Source of the DNA: an uncultured Eubacterium sp.
GTDB lineage: Bacteria; Bacillota; Clostridia; Lachnospirales; Lachnospiraceae
Length of the DNA stretch: 49,395 bases
Direction: 5' to 3'
Assembly: GCA_910586445.1 (NCBI GenBank)
Contig: CAJUHV010000027.1
Coordinates: 1 to 49,395, forward strand
The notes under the pieces are model-generated. The model was not told where the DNA came from. It worked only from the letters and a program-made list of their open reading frames with translations, and did not search any database. Both the position numbers and the translations under genes were made by a program. This document shows, piece by piece, positions 25,921-33,186 of this stretch; position 1 is the stretch's first letter; every line of letters begins with the position of its first letter.

Positions 25921-26520
25921 ATGGAAGAGGAAAAGAAGCATGATACGAAGCGGGAGATTCTGAGTTATATATGGACAATTATAATTGCCTGTGCGGCAGC
26001 AGTCCTGGTCAGCAGGTATGTGCTGATCAATGCCGAGATACCGTCTGAGTCAATGGAGAGCCTGCTGAAAGAGGATGACAGGATTTTTGGATGCCGCCTG
26101 TCTTATCTGTTTCACGGGCCGGAGCGGTATGATGTGGTCATGTTCAAATATCCGGTGGATGAAGAGACGATCTATATTAAGCGGGTCATCGGGCTGCCGG
26201 GCGAGACAGTTGAGATTAAGGATTCAAAGATCTATATCGATGGTTCGTCAGAACCGATCAAGGAAGATTATCTGCCTGATGAATGGGTAGTTGGAAATGA
26301 CGATTTTTATTTTGAAGTGCCTAAGGACTGTTATTTTATGCTGGGAGATAACCGCAATATTTCAGAAGACAGCAGGTACTGGGCACAGTGTGCAATCGAC
26401 GAAGGTGTGGAGACGGATGAGGAAAAGGCACAGGCTTACACCTATGTACACAAGGATAAGATCATCGGGCGGGCGATTTTAAAATATTTTCCTCATTTTC
26501 ATATGTTTTTGAACATTTAA
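25921..26520 (+). CDS. lepB: Signal peptidase I (second of two)
   Basis: This is a paralogue of the gene before it, with a shorter charged N-terminus. One membrane helix (about 14-34) precedes PSESM with nucleophile Ser44, IKRVIGLPGE with Lys87 and LGDNRNISEDSRYW. I choose 25921 because GGAGAG lies upstream of it; an in-frame ATG at 25903 would add six residues and has no ribosome site. The two copies share an insertion with EKxxTYV before the last box, which suggests a local duplication followed by divergence, possibly with different substrates. Confidence 0.9.
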   Translation: MEEEKKHDTKREILSYIWTIIIACAAAVLVSRYVLINAEIPSESMESLLKEDDRIFGCRLSYLFHGPERYDVVMFKYPVDEETIYIKRVIGLPGETVEIKDSKIYIDGSSEPIKEDYLPDEWVVGNDDFYFEVPKDCYFMLGDNRNISEDSRYWAQCAIDEGVETDEEKAQAYTYVHKDKIIGRAILKYFPHFHMFLNI

Positions 26521-26592
26521 TCTATAAGCTGCTCTGCATGAACGATAAGGCAGAAAAACAAATATAAAAATCAGATATAAATAAAAAATAAC

Positions 26593-26621
26593 TTGCCATT
26601 TACTGCGATATCGGGTATAAT
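26593..26621 (+). promoter_or_regulatory. tRNA-Leu promoter
   Basis: TTGCCA (26593-26598), a 17-base spacer and TATAAT (26616-26621), 12 bases before the mature tRNA 5' end. Confidence 0.85.
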
Positions 26622-26633
26622 CATTCATGCAGA

Positions 26634-26713
26634 GCGGATATGGCGGAATTGGCAGACGCGCCAGATTTAGGTTCTGGTGGGAGACCGTGCAGGTTCAAGT
26701 CCTGTTATCCGCA
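26634..26713 (+). tRNA. tRNA-Leu (anticodon UAG)
   Basis: The acceptor arms GCGGATA (26634-26640) and TATCCGC (26706-26712) pair perfectly, with discriminator A. The anticodon stem CCAGA/TCTGG closes loop TTTAGGT, giving anticodon TAG. A long variable arm, typical of Leu, precedes the T arm (GCAGG TTCAAGT CCTGT). CCA is not encoded and must be added. Confidence 0.95.
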
Positions 26714-26767
26714 TTACATTCCGGTGAGGGACAGTTTCGGATTTTTCATATGTGTTTGGCATAGAAG

Positions 26768-26808
26768 CAGAATGGTAGTATTGTATAGGAATATTACCAT
26801 TCTGTTTT
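26768..26808 (+). terminator. Terminator after tRNA-Leu
   Basis: CAGAATGGTA (26768-26777) pairs with TACCATTCTG (26795-26804), followed by TTTT. Confidence 0.8.
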
Positions 26809-26858
26809 CGTACATCTGTATCAGGAGGCAAACGTGTTGACAATTTAAAAAACAGTCA

Positions 26859-26887
26859 TTGACTAGGTAAATTATTTGTGGTATAGT
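26859..26887 (+). promoter_or_regulatory. Promoter of the ABC exporter operon
   Basis: TTGACT (26859-26864), a 17-base spacer and TATAGT (26882-26887) preceded by TGG (extended -10). The predicted start near 26894 leaves a leader of about 155 bases. Confidence 0.8.
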
Positions 26888-26910
26888 GAACACATTCTGA
26901 CTCTTTTTCA

Positions 26911-26985
26911 ATGGAAGAATGCAGGCAGAATATGTCAACTAGCGGAGGATGCTGCTCCGCTTTCATTATTTTTAGGAAAAAATAG
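26911..26985 (+). CDS. Candidate leader peptide (24 codons) of the ABC operon
   Basis: An ATG at 26911 opens 24 codons ending at TAG 26983-26985; a second in-frame ATG at 26932 would give 17 residues beginning MSTSGGCCSAF. Neither has a strong ribosome site. The frame runs over both arms of the first leader hairpin and stops just before the terminator hairpin, which is the layout needed for ribosome-controlled attenuation. The call is inferred from position, not from homology. Confidence 0.4.
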   Translation: MEECRQNMSTSGGCCSAFIIFRKK

Positions 26986-27029
26986 GCAGAAATTATCAAA
27001 AAAAGAGCGGGCATGTCGCCGCTTTTTTT
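26941..27029 (+). promoter_or_regulatory. Attenuator-like leader of the ABC exporter operon
   Basis: Segment 1 AGCGGAG (26941-26947) pairs with segment 2 CTCCGCT (26955-26961). Segment 3 (A-run then GAGCGG, to 27010) pairs with segment 4 CCGCT plus a T7 run (27019-27029) to form an intrinsic terminator ending 19 bases before the gene. Segment 2 can pair with segment 3 instead (CCGCT/AGCGG plus neighbours), which would prevent termination. The 1:2, 3:4 versus 2:3 choice is that of classic attenuators. Confidence 0.7.
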
Positions 27030-27048
27030 CGTAAAGGAGGCAGGATCT

Positions 27049-28776
27049 GTGAAAAAATTACATATTTATATTAAGAGTAATTGGTATGGATATTTATTTG
27101 CCATCTTTTGTATGGTCGGCGCGATTGTACTAGACATGCTTTATCCAAAGATCACACAGCGTATCGTAGACGACGTAATCATCGGGAGCAGAATGGAGCT
27201 GCTGACGAATCTGTTAATCGGCATAGCTGTTGTCGGCGTGGGACGGTGTATATTTGGATATTTAAAAGAATACATTTTTGATATGCTGGCCTCAAAGATC
27301 GGCTCCCAGATCCGCAAAGATCTGTTTGACCATATCCAGACGCTGTCGGCGCGGTATTTTGACCAAGCCAATACCGGTGAGCTGATGGCCAGGGTAAAAG
27401 ACGATATAGATAGAATATGGAATTCACTGGGATTTGTAGGAATGCTCGTGATTGAGATTGTCATACACGTAGCGCTTGTACTGTACTGCATGTTTACGCT
27501 GAGCTGGAAGTTGGCACTGCTGCCGCTGGCTGCCATGATGATCTGCGGCATTACGGCGATTGTGCTGGAACGCAGGTTGGATAAGGTATATGACGAGATC
27601 AGTGAGGAAAATGCGGTACTGACGACAGTGGCGGAGGAAAATCTGGCAGGGGTCAGGACAGTAAAGGCATTTGCAAGAGAGCGGTATGAGATATCAAAAT
27701 TTTTGTCGCATAACGAGCGGTATTACGAGCTGAATATCACACAGTCTAAAATAATGGTGCGCTATTATCCGTTGTTTCAGTTTGCCGGAAAGGCACTGCC
27801 TGTGTGCGTAGCCGTGCTTGGCGGAATGCTTGTTATGGAAAAGAGTATGACGATGGGAGCATTGGTAGCGTTTATCGAATACAGCCGTAACTGTACATGG
27901 CCGATGGAAATGATGGGCTGGCTGACCAACGACCTGTCGGCGGCAGCGGCTTCTTATAAAAAAATCAAAGCGATCTTTGATGAGACAGCGGAGATTACAG
28001 ACCCTGAAGACGCGGTGCATTTAGAACAGGTAAGGGGCGAGGTGGCATTTTCACATGTTTCGTTTTCGATGGATGGAAAGCAGATCTTACATAATATTGA
28101 TTTTAAAATAGCACCGGGCAGGACGCTCGGCATTATGGGAGCGACCGGCTCTGGAAAGTCGTCACTGATCTATCTGCTGCAGCGTTTTTATGACGTGGAA
28201 CAGGGGGCGGTGTATTTGGATGGTGTAGATGTACGGAATCTGACACAGCATCAGCTCCGCAGCAGCATAAATGTAGTTTTACAGGATGTGTTTTTATTTT
28301 CGGATACGATTGAGGAAAACATAAAGATGGGAAGGCGCAGGGAGCTGGCGATGAAAGAGGTGCGCCGTGCAGCGGAATGTGCGCAGGCGAGCGGGTTTAT
28401 CGAGCGTATGGATGACAAATACCAGACAGTCATTGGCGAGCGCGGGGTAGGACTTTCCGGCGGACAGAAGCAGCGGATCAGCATAGCCAGGGCGCTGTCC
28501 AAACGCAGTCCCATTCTCGTTATGGACGATTCTACGTCAGCACTGGATATGGAGACGGAGCAGGAAATTCAAAAGATGCTGTATGGGCTTTCAAATACGA
28601 CGAAAATAATTATTGCCCACCGTATCTCCGCGGTCTGCCATGCAGATGAGATCATATATCTGGAAAACGGCTCGATTGCAGAGCGCGGCACGCATAAGGA
28701 GCTGCTGGAGAAGCGCGGATTGTATTATGAGACGTTTCGGTCGCAGTATGGTGCATATCTGGATCAGAGTTTATAG
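27049..28776 (+). CDS. Heterodimeric ABC exporter, degenerate-site subunit
   Basis: This is a half-transporter with six membrane helices and a C-terminal ATPase, pairing with the next gene. I start at GTG 27049, eight bases after AGGAGG; the upstream ATG at 27013 is inside the terminator hairpin. Walker A has GATGSGKS with Lys370, and the signature is LSGGQKQR. Walker B ends MDDSTSALD, with Asp494 replacing the catalytic Glu, so ATP at the site it forms is hydrolysed poorly. This matches the TM287/BmrC type of subunit. Likely substrates are drugs or lipids; a multidrug role is inferred only from the family and the leader. Confidence 0.9.
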   Translation: MKKLHIYIKSNWYGYLFAIFCMVGAIVLDMLYPKITQRIVDDVIIGSRMELLTNLLIGIAVVGVGRCIFGYLKEYIFDMLASKIGSQIRKDLFDHIQTLSARYFDQANTGELMARVKDDIDRIWNSLGFVGMLVIEIVIHVALVLYCMFTLSWKLALLPLAAMMICGITAIVLERRLDKVYDEISEENAVLTTVAEENLAGVRTVKAFARERYEISKFLSHNERYYELNITQSKIMVRYYPLFQFAGKALPVCVAVLGGMLVMEKSMTMGALVAFIEYSRNCTWPMEMMGWLTNDLSAAAASYKKIKAIFDETAEITDPEDAVHLEQVRGEVAFSHVSFSMDGKQILHNIDFKIAPGRTLGIMGATGSGKSSLIYLLQRFYDVEQGAVYLDGVDVRNLTQHQLRSSINVVLQDVFLFSDTIEENIKMGRRRELAMKEVRRAAECAQASGFIERMDDKYQTVIGERGVGLSGGQKQRISIARALSKRSPILVMDDSTSALDMETEQEIQKMLYGLSNTTKIIIAHRISAVCHADEIIYLENGSIAERGTHKELLEKRGLYYETFRSQYGAYLDQSL

Positions 28777-28842
28777 GAAATTTTATGATGAGAAAAAGCC
28801 GGCAGATGAGGAGGCGGGCTTAGAATCAGGAAAGGAGAGAAT

Positions 28843-30648
28843 ATGGCGGTTAATTCATATCGGGATGATGAGCAGCTGAGCCATACCAGCAGGAAAAAAA
28901 TACTGCGGCGGCTGTTAAAGTATCTGCTTGTCTATAAAGGTGCTGTCTGCGGCGTGCTGCTTATTATGGCGGTAACAATCGGTATTTCACTGATAAATCC
29001 ATTGCTGATTGAAGAAGCGCTCGACCACTACGTGGCTGAGTCGGACATGGATGGGTTGGTAAAGCTTGGTGCAGCTGCGCTGCTTATGAATATTGTGTTC
29101 ATTATACTAGTTAAATTAAGAATGTATATTATGTCAGTGATTTCCAATAAGATACTGCTTGTAATCCGGCAGGATCTGTATGAGCATATCCAGACGCTTT
29201 CGTTTTCGTTTTTTGACAGCCGTCCGACAGGAAAGATTCTGGCAAGGATTATCGGCGATGTAAATGCGTTAAAGGATGTGTTTGTGAATTCGGTGACAAC
29301 CTTAATTCCAGAATTTATTACTGTGTTAAGTGTTGTGGGAATCATGGTGGCAAAGGACTTCCGGCTGGCGGCGGCCTCGCTTTGTACAATTCCGCTTATG
29401 GCCGCGGGCGTATGGATGGTACAGAAGGCGACGCACAGCCGCTGGCAGCTGTACCGAAAAAAGTCGTCTAATCTGAGTGCCTATGTGCATGAGGATCTGG
29501 CAGGGATGAGCGTAGTGCGCAGCTTTAGTGCGCAGGGCGAGACAAAGGAGACGTTTGCAGGGCTGGCAGATGACTGCAGGGACGCATTTCAGGATGCCTG
29601 CAGGTATGGAGACCTGTTCGGGCCGATTGTGGATTTCTGCTGGGGAATCGGGGCGATGATGCTTTATCTGGCTGGAATCCGGGTGCTCGGCGTAGAGCGT
29701 GTTTCAATCGGAATGCTGGTGGCGTTTGGAAGCTATATTAATATGTTCTGGAATCCGATTATGAACCTGAGCAATTTTTATAACAGCCTTATAACCAACC
29801 TGACAGCTGCGGAAAGGATTTTTGATATATTAGATACAAAGCCGGATATTGTAGACCGCGAAGGAGTATCCGACCTGCCGCCGATCCGTGGAAGTGTGGA
29901 GTTTTCACACGTCAGCTTTACCTATGATAAGGGTACTCCGGCAGAGACAAAGGTGCTCTCTGATGTCAGTTTCCGCGTAAAGCCGGGGGAGACGATTGCA
30001 TTGGTAGGCCCGACCGGGGCAGGGAAGACGACAATTGTGAACTTGATCAGCCGTTTTTATGATATTGAAGACGGCGTAATATCAGTAGACGGCTATGACC
30101 TGACAAAAGTATCGATGGAGAGTTTCCGCAGGCAGATGGGTGTTATGACGCAGGATAATTTTATTTTCCATGGCACGATCAGGGACAATATACTTTATGG
30201 CAGGCTGGATGCGACAGAAGATGAGATGATCGCAGCCGCAAAGGCAGTCCACGCGCATGATTTTATTATGGACATGGAGCATGGCTATGATACAGAATTG
30301 AAAGAGCACGGTGCAGGGCTTTCGATCGGACAGCGCCAGCTGATCGCATTTGCGCGGACGATGATCTCCATGCCGAAAATCCTGATCCTGGATGAGGCGA
30401 CCTCCAGCATTGATACGCATACAGAGCTGCTGGTGCAGGAAGGCATCGAAGCGCTGCTCTCCGGCCGTACCAGCTTTGTGATTGCGCACAGGCTGTCAAC
30501 GATTCAAAATGCAGACCGTATTTTTGTCATAGACAAAGGCGGCATTATGGAAGAGGGAAGTCCGAAAGAGCTGATGGAAAAGAAGGGAATTTATTATAAA
30601 CTGTATCATGCACAGTTTGCCGGAATAGATGCTGCGGCCGGCCATTGA
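28843..30648 (+). CDS. Heterodimeric ABC exporter, catalytic-site subunit
   Basis: This is the partner half-transporter of 601 aa: six membrane helices, then an ATPase with GPTGAGKT and Walker B ILDEATSSID containing the catalytic Glu518. Its signature is LSIGQRQ rather than LSGGQ, so the two composite ATP sites of the dimer are unequal, as in TM288/BmrD. AAAGGAG precedes the ATG and the gap to the first subunit is only 66 bases. No regulator gene (MarR/TetR) is adjacent; control is more likely through the leader. Confidence 0.9.
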   Translation: MAVNSYRDDEQLSHTSRKKILRRLLKYLLVYKGAVCGVLLIMAVTIGISLINPLLIEEALDHYVAESDMDGLVKLGAAALLMNIVFIILVKLRMYIMSVISNKILLVIRQDLYEHIQTLSFSFFDSRPTGKILARIIGDVNALKDVFVNSVTTLIPEFITVLSVVGIMVAKDFRLAAASLCTIPLMAAGVWMVQKATHSRWQLYRKKSSNLSAYVHEDLAGMSVVRSFSAQGETKETFAGLADDCRDAFQDACRYGDLFGPIVDFCWGIGAMMLYLAGIRVLGVERVSIGMLVAFGSYINMFWNPIMNLSNFYNSLITNLTAAERIFDILDTKPDIVDREGVSDLPPIRGSVEFSHVSFTYDKGTPAETKVLSDVSFRVKPGETIALVGPTGAGKTTIVNLISRFYDIEDGVISVDGYDLTKVSMESFRRQMGVMTQDNFIFHGTIRDNILYGRLDATEDEMIAAAKAVHAHDFIMDMEHGYDTELKEHGAGLSIGQRQLIAFARTMISMPKILILDEATSSIDTHTELLVQEGIEALLSGRTSFVIAHRLSTIQNADRIFVIDKGGIMEEGSPKELMEKKGIYYKLYHAQFAGIDAAAGH

Positions 30649-30693
30649 TTTGTTATAAATGCTATAAACTTCTCGAAAATTTTTAAAATATAT

Positions 30694-30722
30694 ATTACAT
30701 TTTAACTTATTTGTGGTATAAT
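30694..30722 (+). promoter_or_regulatory. Putative promoter of the hemerythrin gene
   Basis: ATTACA, a 17-base spacer and TATAAT (30717-30722) with TGG immediately before it (extended -10). The predicted leader is about 280 bases long. Confidence 0.55.
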
Positions 30723-30903
30723 TGATATGATTGTCTGGTATTTTTTTACAGATGAATGATCACGCTTTTTAGAGCTTGTGGCGTCTGCACAAATAAATCT
30801 TCAGCTCTGTGTTTGTCAAGCAGGAACTGAGTTCTTAAATATCGAATATATAATGCGGATGTCTGGAATAAGTGATCACCAAGGTTATTAATTGGTTTAT
30901 GAT

Positions 30904-30938
30904 CCGCCGGTTATTATGTATCAGATAATAATTGGCGG
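30904..30938 (+). other. Strong hairpin in the hemerythrin leader
   Basis: CCGCCGGTTATTAT pairs with ATAATAATTGGCGG over 14 positions (two G-U in RNA) around a seven-base loop. No T run follows on either strand, so it is not a terminator. The rest of the gap 30649-31011 shows a promoter but no gene or known riboswitch. Confidence 0.65.
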
Positions 30939-31011
30939 AAAAAGAAGTATTTGGGGATAAATATTTTAAATCAATGTATGCGCAGTGATGCTGCAGCAAA
31001 GGAGGAATAGC

Positions 31012-32373
31012 ATGGGTAATCAATTTATATGGCAGGATCGCTTTAATATTGGCGTAGAGGTAATCGACAGAGAGCACCGAAAGCTGTTCAGTATTATGAA
31101 CAGGCTGATGAAGTTTCGAGAGCAGGAGGATAAGAGCCAATGGGTCTGCCAAGAGGGGGTTAAATATTTTAAAGACCACGCAATGAAGCATTTTGCGGAA
31201 GAAGAAGTCTATATGGCATCTATAGATTACAAAGGGTTTGAGACACATAGGCGTCTGCACGACAATTTTAGGCAGAAAACGCTTCCGGCATTAGAAGAAG
31301 AATTAAACCGGACGAATTATTCAGAAGATGCAATCAGCCACTTTCTGGGTGTGTGCGCCGGCTGGCTGATCGGGCATACTTTGACGGAAGACAGGGCAAT
31401 AACAGGCAAGGCTATGAGCAAATGGGCGGATCTGATGCCGCAGGAGGACCAGGTCGCGGTAAAGCAGACGATTATCCGGCTGGTTTACGATTTGTTTAAT
31501 TTAAATGCAAGGATTGTCAGTGAAAGCTATGGCGGGGAAAAGTTTGGCAAGGGAATATATTATCGTCTTGTCTATGGCAGTAATAAGGGCGACCGGATGG
31601 AAGTTTACTTTGTATTTGAAGAAAGGCTGCTGATTAATACGGTCGGAAAAATTATGGGAGCCAGCTCAGATAAGCTCAATGTCATGCTGATGAATGCTAC
31701 GAGGTATACAGCCAGGCAGTTTGCAGACTGTGTAAAGGGAAATTTTCAGACTGAGGCAATGTATGAGGTGCAGGAAGAAAATCTGCTTTCCTATGAACAG
31801 TTTCAAAGAATATTTGAGCGGCAGAAGCTCCAGTTCAGCATTTTATTTGATACCGGAGAAGGGTACTTTGCACACTGCGTCGTAGCTCCGCATCTGGTAC
31901 AGAATAATCAGGACACCGAAACACCGATTAAAACCGAAAATGCCATGGCAGAAGTCAAAAAGTACCTCAAAGGCAGTGAGGAGAGCAGGAAGAACCAGAA
32001 ACGGAAAATACTTGTGGTAGATGATTCGGACGTTTTCCGTCAGGCAATGAAAGAGCTGCTTGGAAGCGATTATGAAGTTGCACTGGCAAAATCTGGAGTT
32101 TCAGCGATCAGAAGCCTTACGCTGGACCGGCCGGATCTTGTGCTGCTGGACTATGAAATGCCAGTCTGTGACGGATACCAGGTGCTGGGGATGATTCGTT
32201 CAGAAGAGAGCATAGCGGACATACCTGTGATCTTCATGAGCGGAAGGGTAGATAAGGAAAGGGTCGATAAAATACTGGCTCTCAAGCCGGCCGGATATCT
32301 GTTAAAGACACTGAAGCCGGCGGAAATCAAACATAGCATTGATCAGTTTTTTAATCGAAAACATACAGCGTAA
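31012..32373 (+). CDS. Hemerythrin domain fused to a CheX-like region and a response-regulator receiver
   Basis: The N-terminal bacteriohemerythrin (1-135) has all seven di-iron ligands: His22, His60, Glu64, His79, His83, His122, Asp127, so oxygen binding is expected. The middle (about 145-305) looks like a divergent CheX/CheC-type domain, but the usual E-N catalytic pair is not evident. The C-terminal receiver (about 330-450) has the acidic pair Asp337/338, phospho-acceptor Asp380 and Lys432, so it should accept phosphate. No DNA-binding or GGDEF output is present; output may be protein-protein. Start 31012 has AAAGGAGG just upstream. A role in oxygen-linked signalling or chemotaxis is an inference. 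No histidine kinase or che gene is nearby. Confidence 0.85.
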   Translation: MGNQFIWQDRFNIGVEVIDREHRKLFSIMNRLMKFREQEDKSQWVCQEGVKYFKDHAMKHFAEEEVYMASIDYKGFETHRRLHDNFRQKTLPALEEELNRTNYSEDAISHFLGVCAGWLIGHTLTEDRAITGKAMSKWADLMPQEDQVAVKQTIIRLVYDLFNLNARIVSESYGGEKFGKGIYYRLVYGSNKGDRMEVYFVFEERLLINTVGKIMGASSDKLNVMLMNATRYTARQFADCVKGNFQTEAMYEVQEENLLSYEQFQRIFERQKLQFSILFDTGEGYFAHCVVAPHLVQNNQDTETPIKTENAMAEVKKYLKGSEESRKNQKRKILVVDDSDVFRQAMKELLGSDYEVALAKSGVSAIRSLTLDRPDLVLLDYEMPVCDGYQVLGMIRSEESIADIPVIFMSGRVDKERVDKILALKPAGYLLKTLKPAEIKHSIDQFFNRKHTA

Positions 32374-32378
32374 TGCGT

Positions 32379-32415
32379 TATCCCGGATTTAGAATCTAAA
32401 TTCGGGATATTTTTT
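32379..32415 (+). terminator. Terminator after the hemerythrin gene
   Basis: TATCCCGGATTTAGA pairs with TCTAAATTCGGGATA, followed by TTTTTT, six bases after the stop codon. Confidence 0.88.
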
Positions 32416-32417
32416 AC

Positions 32418-32446
32418 TTGCATTATACCCATAGGGGGTATATAAT
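32418..32446 (+). promoter_or_regulatory. csoR-copA promoter with a CsoR operator in the spacer
   Basis: TTGCAT (32418-32423) and TATAAT (32441-32446) are separated by exactly 17 bases. That spacer holds the GC-centred palindrome TATACCCATAGGGGGTATA (32424-32442), which matches the known CsoR box pattern TACCC-GGGGTA. Apo-CsoR bound here would cover both promoter elements; copper would release it. The leader to csoR (about 235 bases) has two short hairpins and a 16-codon open frame at 32523 without evident meaning. Confidence 0.88.
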
Positions 32447-32687
32447 AGCAGCAGGCCGTCAAACATAGGGTTGAATGATCCGGGCTATTTTGGATAACAG
32501 CAGTCTAAGAAGACTGAATGGAGGAGTGCAGACCAAAGAAAGCAGATTTAAGACGTGCTTTAGAATAAAATAAAAAAATAATAAATTAAGAAGCGAATGG
32601 CACACAGAGACATAAGGAAACAAAGTGCCATGCCGCAGGAAGGCATACAAGAACTCAAAAAAAGTACGTGCTCAGGGAGGGGATAAG

Positions 32688-33056
32688 ATGGAAGAATATA
32701 CGGATGAGGAAAAGAGCATGTCCCAGACAGAGAAAAATACGGATCAGATCATAAGCCAGGAGGGCTGCTGCTGCACGCATAAAATCAAGGAACGCACACA
32801 GCAGGAATATAAAAGCCTGATTCATCGCTTAAACCGTATTGAGGGACAGGTACGGGGAATCCGTAAAATGGTAGAAAAGGATGCATATTGTACAGATATT
32901 TTAATACAGGTAGCAGCTGTTAATGCAGCTCTCAACAGTTTTAACAAAGAGCTGCTTGCAGATCACATCAAGACATGCGTGACAAGGGATATTTTAGACG
33001 GAAAGGAGGAAACTGTGGATGAGCTGCTGGCCGTGCTGCAGAAATTGATGAAATAA
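32688..33056 (+). CDS. csoR: Copper-sensing transcriptional repressor CsoR
   Basis: This small all-helical repressor binds Cu(I). The ligand set is complete: Cys68 (AYCTDIL), His93 and Cys97 (ADHIKTC), with the 25- and 4-residue spacing of CsoR C-H-C. The core begins HRLNRIEGQVRGIRKM, the DNA-contact and tetramer region. I start at 32688 after GGGAGGGG; an earlier in-frame ATG at 32625 lacks a ribosome site. The N-terminus has an unusual CCC cluster (residues 27-29). The operator in the promoter upstream and copA downstream make auto-regulation and copper-dependent control likely. Confidence 0.93.
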   Translation: MEEYTDEEKSMSQTEKNTDQIISQEGCCCTHKIKERTQQEYKSLIHRLNRIEGQVRGIRKMVEKDAYCTDILIQVAAVNAALNSFNKELLADHIKTCVTRDILDGKEETVDELLAVLQKLMK

Positions 33057-33177
33057 AATGAAAGTAAGATAACATAAAAAGAAAAGTAAGAAGAAAAAAT
33101 AAGGAGAAGAGAAATAAGAGGAAAAAAGTAAGAGGAAAAGAAAAAGTAAGAAGAAAAGAAATAAGAATAAGCAGGGA
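33057..33177 (+). repeat. Purine-rich repetitive spacer between csoR and copA
   Basis: About 120 bases are almost all A and G on the + strand, made of drifting GTAAGAAGAAAA-like and AAATAAGAGGAA-like units, ending in the copA ribosome site CAGGGAGG. No gene is present. Long purine tracts can form triplex or R-loop structures; that is speculation here. Confidence 0.75.
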
Positions 33178-33186
33178 GGTGTTTAT

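Noticed and set aside
30723..31011. c-di-GMP (GEMM) riboswitch before the hemerythrin gene
   Set aside because: The conserved GEMM core sequences are absent; only an isolated hairpin is present.
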